A stretch of DNA of 64,000 nucleotides, from positions 2,294,001-2,358,000 of the forward strand of contig NZ_VFPH01000002.1 in the NCBI RefSeq assembly GCF_006717045.1. The letters are read 5' to 3'. How positions within the stretch are numbered: position 1 is the stretch's first letter; every line of letters starts with the position of its first letter. The notes beneath the pieces are model-generated. The model did not search any database and had not been told where the DNA came from. It saw only the letters and a list, made by a program, of their open reading frames with translations. The position numbers were made by a program, and so were the translations under genes. Shown in pieces: positions 43,312-51,189 of the stretch. This DNA is from Pseudonocardia cypriaca. Its GTDB lineage: Bacteria > Actinomycetota > Actinomycetes > Mycobacteriales > Pseudonocardiaceae.

Positions 43312-43560
43312 ATGGCTCAGGTGACGATGTACTCGACGACGTGGTGCGGCTACTGCCGGCGGCTCAAGCTGCAGCTGGATCAGGCCGGCATCGCGTACGA
43401 CGAGGTCGACATCGAGCGCGACCCCGAGGCCGCCGCGTACGTGGAGAGCGTCAACGGCGGCAACCAGACGGTCCCCACGGTCCGCTTCGCGGACGGCACG
43501 GCGCTGACCAACCCACCGTTCGTGGTGGTGGCGGAGAAGGTCGCAGACCTGGCGGCGTAA
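43312..43560 (+). CDS. mrx1: Mycoredoxin-1 (mycothiol-dependent glutaredoxin-like)
   Basis: An 82-residue thioredoxin-fold protein. The active site CGYC (Cys12, Cys15) follows the strand MYSTTWCGYC, and TVPTVRFADGTALT holds the cis-Pro. It uses mycothiol to reduce protein mixed disulfides, and the equivalent gene in mycobacteria (Rv3198A) occupies the same place between uvrD2 and nudC. It is divergent from uvrD2. A 70-base repeat begins eight bases after its stop. Confidence 0.95.
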   Translation: MAQVTMYSTTWCGYCRRLKLQLDQAGIAYDEVDIERDPEAAAYVESVNGGNQTVPTVRFADGTALTNPPFVVVAEKVADLAA

Positions 43561-43567
43561 GACGGCG

Positions 43568-43637
43568 GTGCACATCTCCCGTTCACCGTGCACACGTCCT
43601 GCCGTATGCACGGTGGCGGTTTCGTTTGCACGGTCAG
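43568..43637. repeat. 70-bp palindrome-containing repeat (copy 1)
   Basis: Starts GTGCACATCTCCCG and ends TTGCACGGTCAG. About 57 of 70 bases equal copy 2 at 44593. Each copy can fold as a hairpin with arms of about 28 bases based on GTGCAC and CGTGCACA. The terminal TCA (43634-43636) is the stop of the AbiEi-like gene on the minus strand. Confidence 0.85.
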
Positions 43638-44533
43638 GTCAAGCGCGATCGGAGGCGGGCCGCCACCGGGGCGAAGTGCGTCAGGTCAGGCCACGTCCAG
43701 CGCACCACCGCCAGGTCCTCCGCACGTAGTGCGTCCTCGCGTCGTTTCTCCTCGTAGACGACGTCGGCCGGGTCCTGGCCCGGTCGGAGGAGTTTGCCGT
43801 ACTTGACGCGGCCGTCGAACTCGCCGACCGTCCGCTGCCGGGGCCAGCCGAAGTCGACCCGGCCGACGAACGTGCCGTCGGAGCGGCGGACCTCCCACTG
43901 CAGGATCGGGGCGGGCAGACCGGCCTCGGCGATCGCCACCCGGCTGCGCGACTCCCCGACGCTCCCGCTGCCACGGGCCGCGAAGCCGATCGCCCGCCGC
44001 GCCGCCGGGAGCCCGGGCCAGCGCGACCACCGGGCGAGTGCCACCGCGAGCGCGCCCTCGTCGACGAGACCCGCCTCGAGTGCGGCGTCGGCCACGACAA
44101 CGGCCTGCTCGAAGCCGACCGTGCGGGCGACGTCGACGATCGTGCGAGGGACCGAGGTGACCGGCAGCCCATCGACGAGCACGATCTCGTCGGGCTCCAT
44201 CGGAGCACAGTGGACGTGTACGCGGCTGCCTCGCCGGGCTCCCGAGCGCCTGCGTGTTCGCGTCACGATCACCCGGTCGAGCGGGATGCCCCAGACGCGC
44301 AGCCCGTGGAGCACGGCAGCGGACACGTGGCTCACGACGGCGTCCGGCGACAGCTCGGCCAACGCGGCACGGACCAGCAGGGCGTGTCCAACCGCCGGGT
44401 CCTCCGACGGGCCAGCGACGTATGCACCGCGGCGGATCGGGTGCAACGAGCCGTCGCGCAACATCCGCCGTACCTCGTGGTCGCCGTACCCGGCCGCGCG
44501 AAGCCGCCACCGCAGGTAGATCTCGGACTGCAC
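43634..44533 (-). CDS. AbiEi-like/DUF559-type protein
   Basis: A 299-residue protein. The N-terminus (LRAAGYGDHEVRRMLRDGSLHPIRRGAYVAG) is a winged helix like that of AbiEi antitoxins. The middle has SHVSAAVLHGLRVWGIPLDRVIVTR and VTSVPRTIVDVART. The C-terminal segment GRVDFGWPRQRTVGEFDGRVKYGKLL resembles the endonuclease-like DUF559 fold with Asp, Glu and Lys positions. No toxin (AbiEii) gene is adjacent, so it is an orphan of uncertain function. GTG at 44533 starts it. It is framed on both sides by copies of a 70-base repeat. Confidence 0.75.
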   Translation of the reverse strand: MQSEIYLRWRLRAAGYGDHEVRRMLRDGSLHPIRRGAYVAGPSEDPAVGHALLVRAALAELSPDAVVSHVSAAVLHGLRVWGIPLDRVIVTRTRRRSGARRGSRVHVHCAPMEPDEIVLVDGLPVTSVPRTIVDVARTVGFEQAVVVADAALEAGLVDEGALAVALARWSRWPGLPAARRAIGFAARGSGSVGESRSRVAIAEAGLPAPILQWEVRRSDGTFVGRVDFGWPRQRTVGEFDGRVKYGKLLRPGQDPADVVYEEKRREDALRAEDLAVVRWTWPDLTHFAPVAARLRSRLT

Positions 44534-44592
44534 GCGGTGATCGTGCTCCGCGCCCGGTCACCCGCGGGCCCGTTCCGCGGAACTCGCCGAGC

Positions 44593-44662
44593 GTGCACAC
44601 CTCCCGGCCATCGTGCACACGTCCTGCCATGTGCACGGTGGCCGCGCGGTGTGCACGGTCAG
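44593..44662. repeat. 70-bp palindrome-containing repeat (copy 2)
   Basis: Same orientation as copy 1 at 43568. Internal pairing includes GTGCACACC with GGTGTGCAC and CGTGCACA with TGTGCACG. TCA at 44659-44661 is the nudC stop codon, at the same position in the repeat as the stop in copy 1. Confidence 0.85.
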
Positions 44663-45645
44663 TCGAGGGCGGCCCAGCTCTCCAGCATCGATCTCGCGAT
44701 GCTCACCTTTCCCGGGAGCAGCAGGGGGCGCTCGGACTTCGCGCCCCAGTCGCCCGCCTCCAGCGCCGCGCGGAGGACCGTGCGCGTCACCCACATCGCC
44801 TCGGCTATCTCGCCGTCCGCCGGGACCAGCGGCTCGTCGGGATCGGCCACCGCCGAGAAGCCGACCATCAGCGAGCGCGGGAACGGCCAGGCCTGGCTGC
44901 CCAGGTACGACACGTCGCGGACCCGGACGCCGACCTCCTCGTGGATCTCCCGCAGCACGCAGGCTTCGAGGGACTCGCCCGCCTCGACGAACCCGGCGAG
45001 CACCGAGTAGCGCCCCTCGGGCCAGACGGGCTGGCGGGCGAGCAGGACGCGGGCCGCGTCGCCCGTGCCGCCGTCGTGCACCAGGCAGATGACGGCCGGG
45101 TCGGTGCGCGGGTACTCCTCGTGCCCGTTGGCCTCGCAGACCCGGTGCCAGCCGGCGTTGCGCGGGTGCATCGGCGAGCCGTCGCGCGCGCAGAAGCGGG
45201 CGGCCGCGTGCCAGTTCAGCACGGCGACCGCCCCGGTGAGCAGGCCGGCTCCGAGTGCGTCGAGGGCGGCGCCGACGGTGCGCAGGTCGGCCCAGTCGGT
45301 GGGGTCCTCACCGGCGACGAGGTCGACGTCGCCCCGCACGGCCCAGTAGGCGACGCCCTCGTGCTCGCCGAGCAGCACGGCGTGCTCCGGCGGCTCGTCC
45401 CCCGTGGTCGGCCGGGTGATCAGCCGGGCACCGGAGCCGGAGATCGTGTCCCAACGGTCCCGCGGCCGGCGGACGTCGCCCCAGTCGACCGGGGTGCGCC
45501 CGCCTTCGTCGAGCACGACGATCCGGGCCTTCGGCCACCCGGCGAGCTGGCGCTCCCGGTCGGAGCGGATCGGTTCGTCGCGCATCACGACCGACCGGGA
45601 GAGGACCGGCGGAGCGTTCAGCCGGAACCGGAGCTCGTCGCTCAC
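44659..45645 (-). CDS. nudC: NADH pyrophosphatase / mRNA decapping Nudix enzyme NudC
   Basis: A 328-residue Nudix hydrolase acting on NAD(H) and on NAD-capped RNA. The Nudix box GFVEAGESLEACVLREIHEEVGV is at 218-240 and the NudC-specific SQAWPFPRS at 250-258. The zinc ribbon is incomplete: Cys152 and Cys170 remain but the second position of each pair is Asp or Asn (CARD, CEAN). The GTG start at 45645 overlaps the stop of the upstream M16 gene (GTGA). Equivalent of Rv3199c. Its stop codon lies inside the repeat at 44593. Confidence 0.92.
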   Translation of the reverse strand: MSDELRFRLNAPPVLSRSVVMRDEPIRSDRERQLAGWPKARIVVLDEGGRTPVDWGDVRRPRDRWDTISGSGARLITRPTTGDEPPEHAVLLGEHEGVAYWAVRGDVDLVAGEDPTDWADLRTVGAALDALGAGLLTGAVAVLNWHAAARFCARDGSPMHPRNAGWHRVCEANGHEEYPRTDPAVICLVHDGGTGDAARVLLARQPVWPEGRYSVLAGFVEAGESLEACVLREIHEEVGVRVRDVSYLGSQAWPFPRSLMVGFSAVADPDEPLVPADGEIAEAMWVTRTVLRAALEAGDWGAKSERPLLLPGKVSIARSMLESWAALD

Positions 45646-47012
45646 GGGCCGGTGATCCCACCCAGCGCGCGGACCCGCGCGCCGATGACGTCGGCGTCGC
45701 CGACCACCACCCCGGTGAACGCGGTGGGCGCGAAGAACTCCAGCGCCGCCTCGGCCACCTGCTCGACCGTGACCGACTCGAGCCGGGCGGGGTGGGCGCG
45801 CAGCCAGTCGATCCCGAGCCCGTCGGCGGCGAGCGCGGACAGGGTGGACGCGAGCCCGCCCTGGTTGTCCAGCGAGATCAGCAGCGAGCCGACGGCGTAG
45901 GCGCGCGCCGCGTCGACCTCGGCCGCGGTCGGCGGGACGGCGGTGATCCGGCCGAGCTCGTAGCGGGTCTCCAGCAGCGCCGGGGCGGTGACGTCGCTCG
46001 CCACGTCCGTCTCGACGCCGAGCACGGCACCGCCGGGCACGAACTCGATGCCGGAGTGGGCGCCGTAGGTGTAGCCCTTGTCCTCGCGGACGTTCTCCAT
46101 CCACCGGGACGAGAAGTAGCCGCCGAACACGAGGTTGGCCAGCTGCAACGCCGCGTAGCGCGGGTCGTGGCGGCGCAGCGCGGGCGCGGAGAGCCGCAGC
46201 TGCGACTGCACCGAGCCGGCCCGGTGCACCAGCAGCAGGTCGGACGGCGTGATCGGCGGTGGCGTGGACAGCTCGCGGGCCGGTGAGTCGGAGACCCAGC
46301 CGCTGACCGCCTTCTCGACCTGCGCGATCGCGTTGGCGGGGTCGATGTCGCCGACGAGCACGAGGGTGGACCCGCCGGGCACGAGCGCCGCGGCGTGCAG
46401 GGCCCGCACCTGCTCGACGGTGACGGCGGCGACCGCCTCACCGGTCGGCATCTCCCGGGTGATCGGGTGGTCGCCGAAGCGCTTGCGCTGCAACGCCTCC
46501 CGGGCGATCGTGCGGGGCTGCGCGCGGGCCACGCTGATCCGCTCGACGAGCCGGTCGCGCTCGCGGGCGACCTCGCCGTCGGGGTGGGTGGCCGCGGTGA
46601 GCACGTCGGCGAGCACGCCGAGCAGGTCGGGGAGGCCGTCGGCCAGGCCGGAGCCGCCGATCTGCAGCCGCTCGGGGTCGACGTTCACCCCGAGGTCGGC
46701 GCCGACCGCCGCCAGCTCGTCGTCGATGCCGACCCGGTCGCGCGTGGCGGTTCCGGTGAGCAACGTGGACGCGAGCAGCTCCGCGACCGCCGGGTGCTCG
46801 GGCTCGTCACCGGCGAACGGCACGCGCAGCCGCAGCTCCACCATTGGCACGCCCGGCCGGTGGGCGGCGAGCACCCGCAGCCCGTTCGGGAGCACGCGCT
46901 CCTCCACGTCGGGGAGCGGCACCGCTCGGGTGGGTCCGAGCGGCGGCAGCGGGCGCGGCCCCAGCTCGGTGCGGCCGATCTCGTCGGCGCTGCGATGGGT
47001 CGTGCTGGTCAC
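45642..47012 (-). CDS. M16 peptidase-like protein lacking the zinc motif
   Basis: A 456-residue two-domain pitrilysin-type protein. The position of the HxxEH zinc motif reads HPAVAELLAS, so catalytic residues are missing, as in partner subunits of M16 heterodimers. The C-terminal domain keeps the R/Y pattern (SRWMENVREDKGYTYGAHS) that helps hold substrate. The start GTG at 47012 overlaps the TGA of the catalytic partner by four bases, so the two proteins are made together. They probably degrade or process peptides in the cytoplasm; the substrate is unknown. Confidence 0.9.
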   Translation of the reverse strand: MTSTTHRSADEIGRTELGPRPLPPLGPTRAVPLPDVEERVLPNGLRVLAAHRPGVPMVELRLRVPFAGDEPEHPAVAELLASTLLTGTATRDRVGIDDELAAVGADLGVNVDPERLQIGGSGLADGLPDLLGVLADVLTAATHPDGEVARERDRLVERISVARAQPRTIAREALQRKRFGDHPITREMPTGEAVAAVTVEQVRALHAAALVPGGSTLVLVGDIDPANAIAQVEKAVSGWVSDSPARELSTPPPITPSDLLLVHRAGSVQSQLRLSAPALRRHDPRYAALQLANLVFGGYFSSRWMENVREDKGYTYGAHSGIEFVPGGAVLGVETDVASDVTAPALLETRYELGRITAVPPTAAEVDAARAYAVGSLLISLDNQGGLASTLSALAADGLGIDWLRAHPARLESVTVEQVAEAALEFFAPTAFTGVVVGDADVIGARVRALGGITGP

Positions 47013-48289
47013 TCGCCCTCCTTCGGCTCCACCAGCAGCACACCGCGCCCGCCGGAGCGCAGCGCGGCCGCAGCGGCGCGCACCTGCTCGGGGGTGACGG
47101 CGGCGAGCCGGTCGGGCAGCTCCGCGCTGATCTCGGCGCGGCCGTACAGCAGCTCGCGCGCGCCCAGCCCGAGCATGCGGTACATGACGCGGTCGTTCTC
47201 CTGGTGCAGGCCGGCCGACCAGCGCGCCACCTGCCTGGCCAGCTCCTCGGTGCTCGGGCCTTCGGCGGCGAGCTTGTCCAGCTCCTCGTCGACGGCCGCG
47301 AGCACGCGGTCGGGGTCGACCGCCGACGGGTGCACGGCCGTGATCGTGAAGGTGTCGGGGTCGCGCGCGTCGAGCGGGCCCATCAGGCCCGCGCTCGCGG
47401 AGATGTCGGTGACGAGGCCGTCCACGTGCACGAGCCGGCGCTGGAGCCGGGCCGCCTCCCCGTCGCCGAGCACCGACCCGAGCAGCGCGTGGCCGAGGTA
47501 GCCGTCGAGGTCGGAGCCCGGGTCGGGCATCCGGTAGCCCAGCGCGATGGCCGGCAACGGGGCGTGCGCGTCGATGACCGACTGCCGCCGCTCACCGGTG
47601 GGCAGCGGCTCACCGAACGAGGGGCGCTGCGGCGCCGGGCGGGCCGGGATGTCCCCGAAGTGCTTCTCGACCAGGCGCAGCGTCTCCTCGACGTCCAGGT
47701 ACCCGGCCACGGTGACCTGCGCGTTGGCCGGCGAGTAGTAGGTGTCGAAGAAGGCGGCGGCGTCCTCGAGCGATGCCTGCTCCAGCTCCGAGAAGTCGCC
47801 GTAGCCGTTGTGCGCGTTGGGGAAGGTGTCGTACAGCACCGGCGGCAGCAGGATCCAGGGGAACCCGCCGTACGGCCGGTTGAGGACGTTGAGCCGGATC
47901 TCCTCCTTGACCACGTCGATCTGGTTGCGGAGGTTCTCCTGCGTGAGCTTGGGCGCGCGCAGGCGGTCGGCCTCCAGGAACAGCGCGCGTTCCAGCGCCG
48001 CCGCCGGGAGCACCTGGAAGTAGTCGGTGTAGTCCTGGTGCGTCGAGCCGTTGAACACGCCGCCCGAGCCCTGGACGTGCCGGAAGTGGGCCAGCTTCTC
48101 CAGGCTCTCGCTGCCCTGGAACATCAGGTGCTCGAACAGGTGCGCGAACCCGGTGCGCCCCTCCGGTTCCGAGCGGAAACCCACGTCGACGTGCACAGCG
48201 ACGCCGACGACTGGGGTGGCGGGGTCCGGGACGACGAGGACCCGCAGCCCGTTGGGCAACGTCGTCCGATGCAGTTCTGGCGCAGGCAC
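47009..48289 (-). CDS. M16 zinc peptidase, catalytic subunit
   Basis: A 426-residue pitrilysin-family peptidase. The zinc-binding HLFEH in GFAHLFEHLMFQG (near residue 50) and the later conserved Glu (DVVKEEIRLNV) are intact, and NGSTHQDYTDYFQVLP follows. C-terminal domain ends LLVEPKEGE. GTG at 48289 (VPAPELHRTTL) is the family-like start; the frame upstream has no similarity. Together with the inactive homologue downstream, it forms an M16 heterodimer as in many actinobacteria. It follows the aldoxime dehydratase gene on the same strand. Confidence 0.9.
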   Translation of the reverse strand: MPAPELHRTTLPNGLRVLVVPDPATPVVGVAVHVDVGFRSEPEGRTGFAHLFEHLMFQGSESLEKLAHFRHVQGSGGVFNGSTHQDYTDYFQVLPAAALERALFLEADRLRAPKLTQENLRNQIDVVKEEIRLNVLNRPYGGFPWILLPPVLYDTFPNAHNGYGDFSELEQASLEDAAAFFDTYYSPANAQVTVAGYLDVEETLRLVEKHFGDIPARPAPQRPSFGEPLPTGERRQSVIDAHAPLPAIALGYRMPDPGSDLDGYLGHALLGSVLGDGEAARLQRRLVHVDGLVTDISASAGLMGPLDARDPDTFTITAVHPSAVDPDRVLAAVDEELDKLAAEGPSTEELARQVARWSAGLHQENDRVMYRMLGLGARELLYGRAEISAELPDRLAAVTPEQVRAAAAALRSGGRGVLLVEPKEGE

Positions 48290-48324
48290 AACGCCGAATG
48301 TATCCCGTCGCGAGGACCTGCCGC

Positions 48325-49341
48325 CTACCCCGTCGACACGCCGAGCAGGCCGGTGCCCGGCCGGCAGTCGACGTACTCGAAGAGCGCCTCGCCGTCGGCC
48401 ACCACCGACACCTCGTGGTACAGGCGCAACCGGGCGGCGGGCCCCAACGTGGACAGGTACCGCATGGCGGCCCCGAAGATCGCGACGTGCGTCGGGTGGG
48501 ACTCCGCCCAGCGCTCCAGGTCGGCGAGGCTGCGCCACCAGCCGAGGCCGAACGTGCGCTCCACCGGCCGCCCGTCCTCGACCACCGTGAGGTAGCGGTT
48601 GGCGTAGCAGCCGACCTCCCGCCCCTCGGTGCGGAGGAAGTCCATCCCGGCCCTCAGCACGGGTTCGACGTCGTTCAGGTACATTGCCCGCTCGGCATCG
48701 TCGGTGTCGGCCCAGTCCTGGCCCGACCGGATCAGGCAGATCCCGCCGTGCGGCCGGATCCGCACCCGGCCCCCGTCGCGCTCGACGACGGGCGCACCGA
48801 CCGGTGCGAGCGGGTCGGTCTGCGACAGCGGGATCCGATCGCGAACCCCGCCCCAGTAGCCGTGCTCCGCGATCTCACCGCTCCACTCGTCGGCGAGCGC
48901 GCCGACGCCCTCCGGGCGGCCGAGTGAGGAGAACAGCGTCTCGTGCTCCTCGACGGTGGGCCGCAGGACCTCGGCCCAGCGGCCGCAGCCGTCCCGAACA
49001 CCGAGCCAGGACTCGCGGTGGGCGGCGGACCAGCGGTCGAACGACGCCGGGTCGTCCCAGTAGGCGATCGACACGATGTCGACCGTCCCGTCCGCGGCAA
49101 CCTCGCGCGCCCGGTCGTGGTGGCCCGGCCCGTCGGCCGCGGCGAAGGCGGCGTCGAGGACGTCGAGAGCGCCGACCGGCGGCTCCCCGCGGAACTGCAG
49201 CCCGAAGTAGGCCATGACGACCTGGCGCACGGCGGGCCGCATCCGCGCGACGAAGGACGGGTACGGCGGCGCGTACCCCTCCTTCATCCGGCGGGGGTGG
49301 GTGCGCGTTGCGGCGAGGTGCGCCGGGATGGCCGACTCCAC
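48325..49341 (-). CDS. Haem-containing aldoxime dehydratase (phenylacetaldoxime dehydratase family)
   Basis: Converts aldoximes to nitriles. The 338-residue sequence matches the Oxd family throughout: PHGGICLIRSGQDW, VGCYANRYLTVVEDG, FGLGWWRSLADLERWAESHPTHVAIFGAAMRYL and LRLYHEVSV, which carry the haem-ligand and catalytic His candidates. GTG at 49341 follows the nitrilase TGA by one base, so translation is coupled to the nitrilase that consumes its product. Length equals that of characterised enzymes (about 350). Plant-derived or amino-acid-derived aldoximes are the likely substrates. Confidence 0.92.
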   Translation of the reverse strand: MESAIPAHLAATRTHPRRMKEGYAPPYPSFVARMRPAVRQVVMAYFGLQFRGEPPVGALDVLDAAFAAADGPGHHDRAREVAADGTVDIVSIAYWDDPASFDRWSAAHRESWLGVRDGCGRWAEVLRPTVEEHETLFSSLGRPEGVGALADEWSGEIAEHGYWGGVRDRIPLSQTDPLAPVGAPVVERDGGRVRIRPHGGICLIRSGQDWADTDDAERAMYLNDVEPVLRAGMDFLRTEGREVGCYANRYLTVVEDGRPVERTFGLGWWRSLADLERWAESHPTHVAIFGAAMRYLSTLGPAARLRLYHEVSVVADGEALFEYVDCRPGTGLLGVSTG

Positions 49342-49342
49342 G

Positions 49343-50362
49343 TCACACGTCCGCGGCGACGCGGGTGGCCGCGATCGGCGGGAGCTCACCCTCGATCTCG
49401 ACGCCGGGGGCGGCGAACGGCACGACGCGGTCGCCCGGGGTCTTGTTGAGAAGCAGGCGCGTGACGTCCGGCCGCGAGTAGTGGCCCGCCGGGTCGGCGG
49501 CGGCCTTGGCGAGGGAGATCATGCCGAGGTCGAGGTCGGCGTACACGATCCCCTCGGCGTCCGGCGCGAGCGGCTCGTGCAGGAGGCTCCCGTCGGGACC
49601 GAAGATCCGGGCGTACCCGCCGCCGGTCTGGAGCAAGGCGCGCTTCGTGTCGTCGGTGCACATCAGCTCGACCATCCCGGGCGAGACGGTGGCGCACGGG
49701 GCCACCACGAAACAGCCGCCCTCGACGGCGTAGATCCGGCTCGCCGACGTGTTCACCTCGGGGCCGAGCGCGTACGCGGCGCCGGCGTAGAGCGAGAAGC
49801 TCGGCCACGCCGCGACGTGCACCTGCTCGTTCTGCGCGTACATGGCGTACTTCGACAGCGGCTGCAGGTGCTCCCAGCAGCACAGCCCGCCCATGCGGCC
49901 CAGCGGGGTGTCGTACACCGACAGGTCGCTGCCGTCGCCCTCGCCGAACACGGTGCGCTCGACGTGGGTCGGCTTGAGCTTGCGCCGCTTCGCGATCGTC
50001 TCCCCGTCCGGCCCGATGAGCCACTGCGCGATGTAGAGGCTGCCGCCGTGCCGCTCGGACAGCCCCATCACCACGGTGATCCCGTGCCTGCGCGCCGCGG
50101 CGGCGAGCCGCTCCGCCTGCGGCGAGCCGTAGACCAGGGAGTTGTCGTGGTAGCGCGGGAAGAACTGCAGCCCCCACGCCGGCGCGTCCAGCCAGATGAA
50201 CCACGGGTAGCCCGGCAGGAAGGTCTCCGGGAACCCGATCAGCTGCGCGCCGTTCCCGGCGGCCTCGGCGATGAGGGCGATCGACTTGTCGACACCGGCT
50301 TCGAGGTCGAGGAACTCGGGGGCGGCCTGCACGGCCGCGGCGCGGAAGCGGGGGTGGGTCAT
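49343..50362 (-). CDS. Nitrilase
   Basis: Hydrolyses nitriles to carboxylic acids and ammonia. In the 339-residue protein the catalytic triad is Glu46 (FPETFLPGYPWF), Lys128 (RRKLKPTHVER) and Cys162 (GGLCCWEHLQPL), with the family motif SLYAGAAYALGPEVN beyond. ATG at 50362 gives the expected length. It is the first gene of the aldoxime operon: nitrilase, then aldoxime dehydratase. A perfect 19-base hairpin lies about 100 bases upstream. A NitR-like AraC regulator gene at 51190 is a plausible activator. Confidence 0.93.
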   Translation of the reverse strand: MTHPRFRAAAVQAAPEFLDLEAGVDKSIALIAEAAGNGAQLIGFPETFLPGYPWFIWLDAPAWGLQFFPRYHDNSLVYGSPQAERLAAAARRHGITVVMGLSERHGGSLYIAQWLIGPDGETIAKRRKLKPTHVERTVFGEGDGSDLSVYDTPLGRMGGLCCWEHLQPLSKYAMYAQNEQVHVAAWPSFSLYAGAAYALGPEVNTSASRIYAVEGGCFVVAPCATVSPGMVELMCTDDTKRALLQTGGGYARIFGPDGSLLHEPLAPDAEGIVYADLDLGMISLAKAAADPAGHYSRPDVTRLLLNKTPGDRVVPFAAPGVEIEGELPPIAATRVAADV

Positions 50363-50467
50363 ACCCGGGAAGCGTGGCGTGCGGTCGGGACGCACGCTGG
50401 TCCCTGCGTGTCGGATGTGTTGACTGTCCGACGCACATCGGTGCGAGGACGGCTCGGGCAAGGCCGT

Positions 50468-50520
50468 GTCAGCAAAGCCACTTTCAGGACGCGAGAGGAC
50501 ATGAAAGTGGCTTTGCTGAC
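50468..50520. repeat. Hairpin repeat, 19-bp arms (family member ii)
   Basis: GTCAGCAAAGCCACTTTCA and its perfect complement flank a 15-base loop. The same sequence theme and loop length occur at 18711. It is placed between the BldC-like gene (ends 50554) and the nitrilase gene and may terminate the former. Confidence 0.8.
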
Positions 50521-50553
50521 GCTGGGCTTGCCCTGGCGCCGGGGGAAGCGGAT

Positions 50554-50751
50554 CTAGCGGTCCTCGCGACGCTCGGCCGCGATCCGCCGGAGTTCATCGC
50601 GGACTCGCTCGATGTTCCACCTGGCGTGCCCACCGGCCGATTCGAGATCCGGGGTCAGGATGCCGTCCTGCCTGTACTTCTGGATCGTGCGGGGCGCCAG
50701 GCCCAGGGCACGCGCCAGCTCCGCCGTGGTGACGAGGCGCGGTTCTGACAC
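50554..50751 (-). CDS. BldC-like small MerR-type DNA-binding protein
   Basis: A 65-residue protein made only of a MerR-like winged helix: LVTTAELARALGLAPRTIQKYRQDGILTPDLESAGGHARWNIERVRDELRRI. The arrangement, length and GGHxRW wing correspond to Streptomyces BldC, which binds DNA as head-to-tail chains on direct repeats. GTG at 50751 starts the gene. An array of seven 9-base direct repeats lies 25 bases upstream, between it and a divergent gene of unknown function. The TAG stop is in a CTAG. Confidence 0.82.
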   Translation of the reverse strand: MSEPRLVTTAELARALGLAPRTIQKYRQDGILTPDLESAGGHARWNIERVRDELRRIAAERREDR

Positions 50752-50775
50752 CCCTCGACCGTAGGCGCAGGTCAG

Positions 50776-50838
50776 TGCGGTTACTGCTGCTTGTGCGGCC
50801 TCTGCTGTTATTGCGCTCTATGCGGAGTATGCGGCATC
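50776..50838. promoter_or_regulatory. Seven 9-bp direct repeats, candidate BldC-like operator
   Basis: TGC recurs at an exact 9-base interval: 50776, 50785, 50794, 50803, 50812, 50821 and 50830. Units include TGCGGTTAC, TGCGGCCTC, TGCGCTCTA, TGCGGAGTA and TGCGGCATC. The array covers the whole control region between the divergent starts at 50751 and 50848. Direct rather than inverted repetition suits a regulator that binds head to tail. Confidence 0.7.
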
Positions 50839-50847
50839 GTGGAGTGC

Positions 50848-51141
50848 ATGGCGTTCTGGATGACGAAGATCCCCGGAGGTGGGTTCGCGATGGGCGAGGC
50901 GGCGGACGAGGCCGAGGCGCGGCTGATGATCGCGCGCGAGCAGGGCCGGGCATCGGTGACGTTCAGCGAGCGCTCCGGCCGGTACCGGTGGACCGTGGTG
51001 CTGGACGAGGGGAAGACCTCGCACGGCTGGGCGGAGACGGAGGACGAGGGGTGGTGGTTCGTGAAGGAGGCGGTGAACCGGCCCTACCGGGGCACGCACC
51101 ACCGAAAGCCCCGCGGCCTCTGGACATTGCCGCCGACATAG
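50848..51141 (+). CDS. Small protein of unknown function, divergent from the BldC-like gene
   Basis: A 97-residue soluble protein (MAFWMTKIPGGGF). It has aromatic-rich segments (YRWTVVLDEGKTSHGW; EGWWFVKEAVNRPY) and a basic C-terminus, and looks like a small beta-rich domain. I recognise no family. ATG at 50848 follows GGAG; the frame continues open upstream through the 9-bp repeat array, where it would encode an implausible Cys-rich run, so the start is placed after it. It is probably the target of the adjacent regulator. Confidence 0.6.
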   Translation: MAFWMTKIPGGGFAMGEAADEAEARLMIAREQGRASVTFSERSGRYRWTVVLDEGKTSHGWAETEDEGWWFVKEAVNRPYRGTHHRKPRGLWTLPPT

Positions 51142-51189
51142 GCCGGACGGCATCTTGCCTGGTGGCGACCGCCTCCCTACCGTCTTCCC

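Noticed and set aside
41145..43757. 870-codon open frame on the plus strand over uvrD2
   Set aside because: Shadow frame of uvrD2, running into mrx1; the composition is artefactual.
50398..50557. Short coding-like stretch VSKATFRTREDMKVALLT read through the hairpin at 50468
   Set aside because: A similar peptide arises from the hairpin at 18711; it reflects the shared repeat, not a conserved protein.
50791..50847. Cys-rich N-terminal extension of the 97-residue protein (TTG start at 50791)
   Set aside because: The eight Cys in nineteen codons come from the 9-bp repeat array; the ATG at 50848 has GGAG before it.
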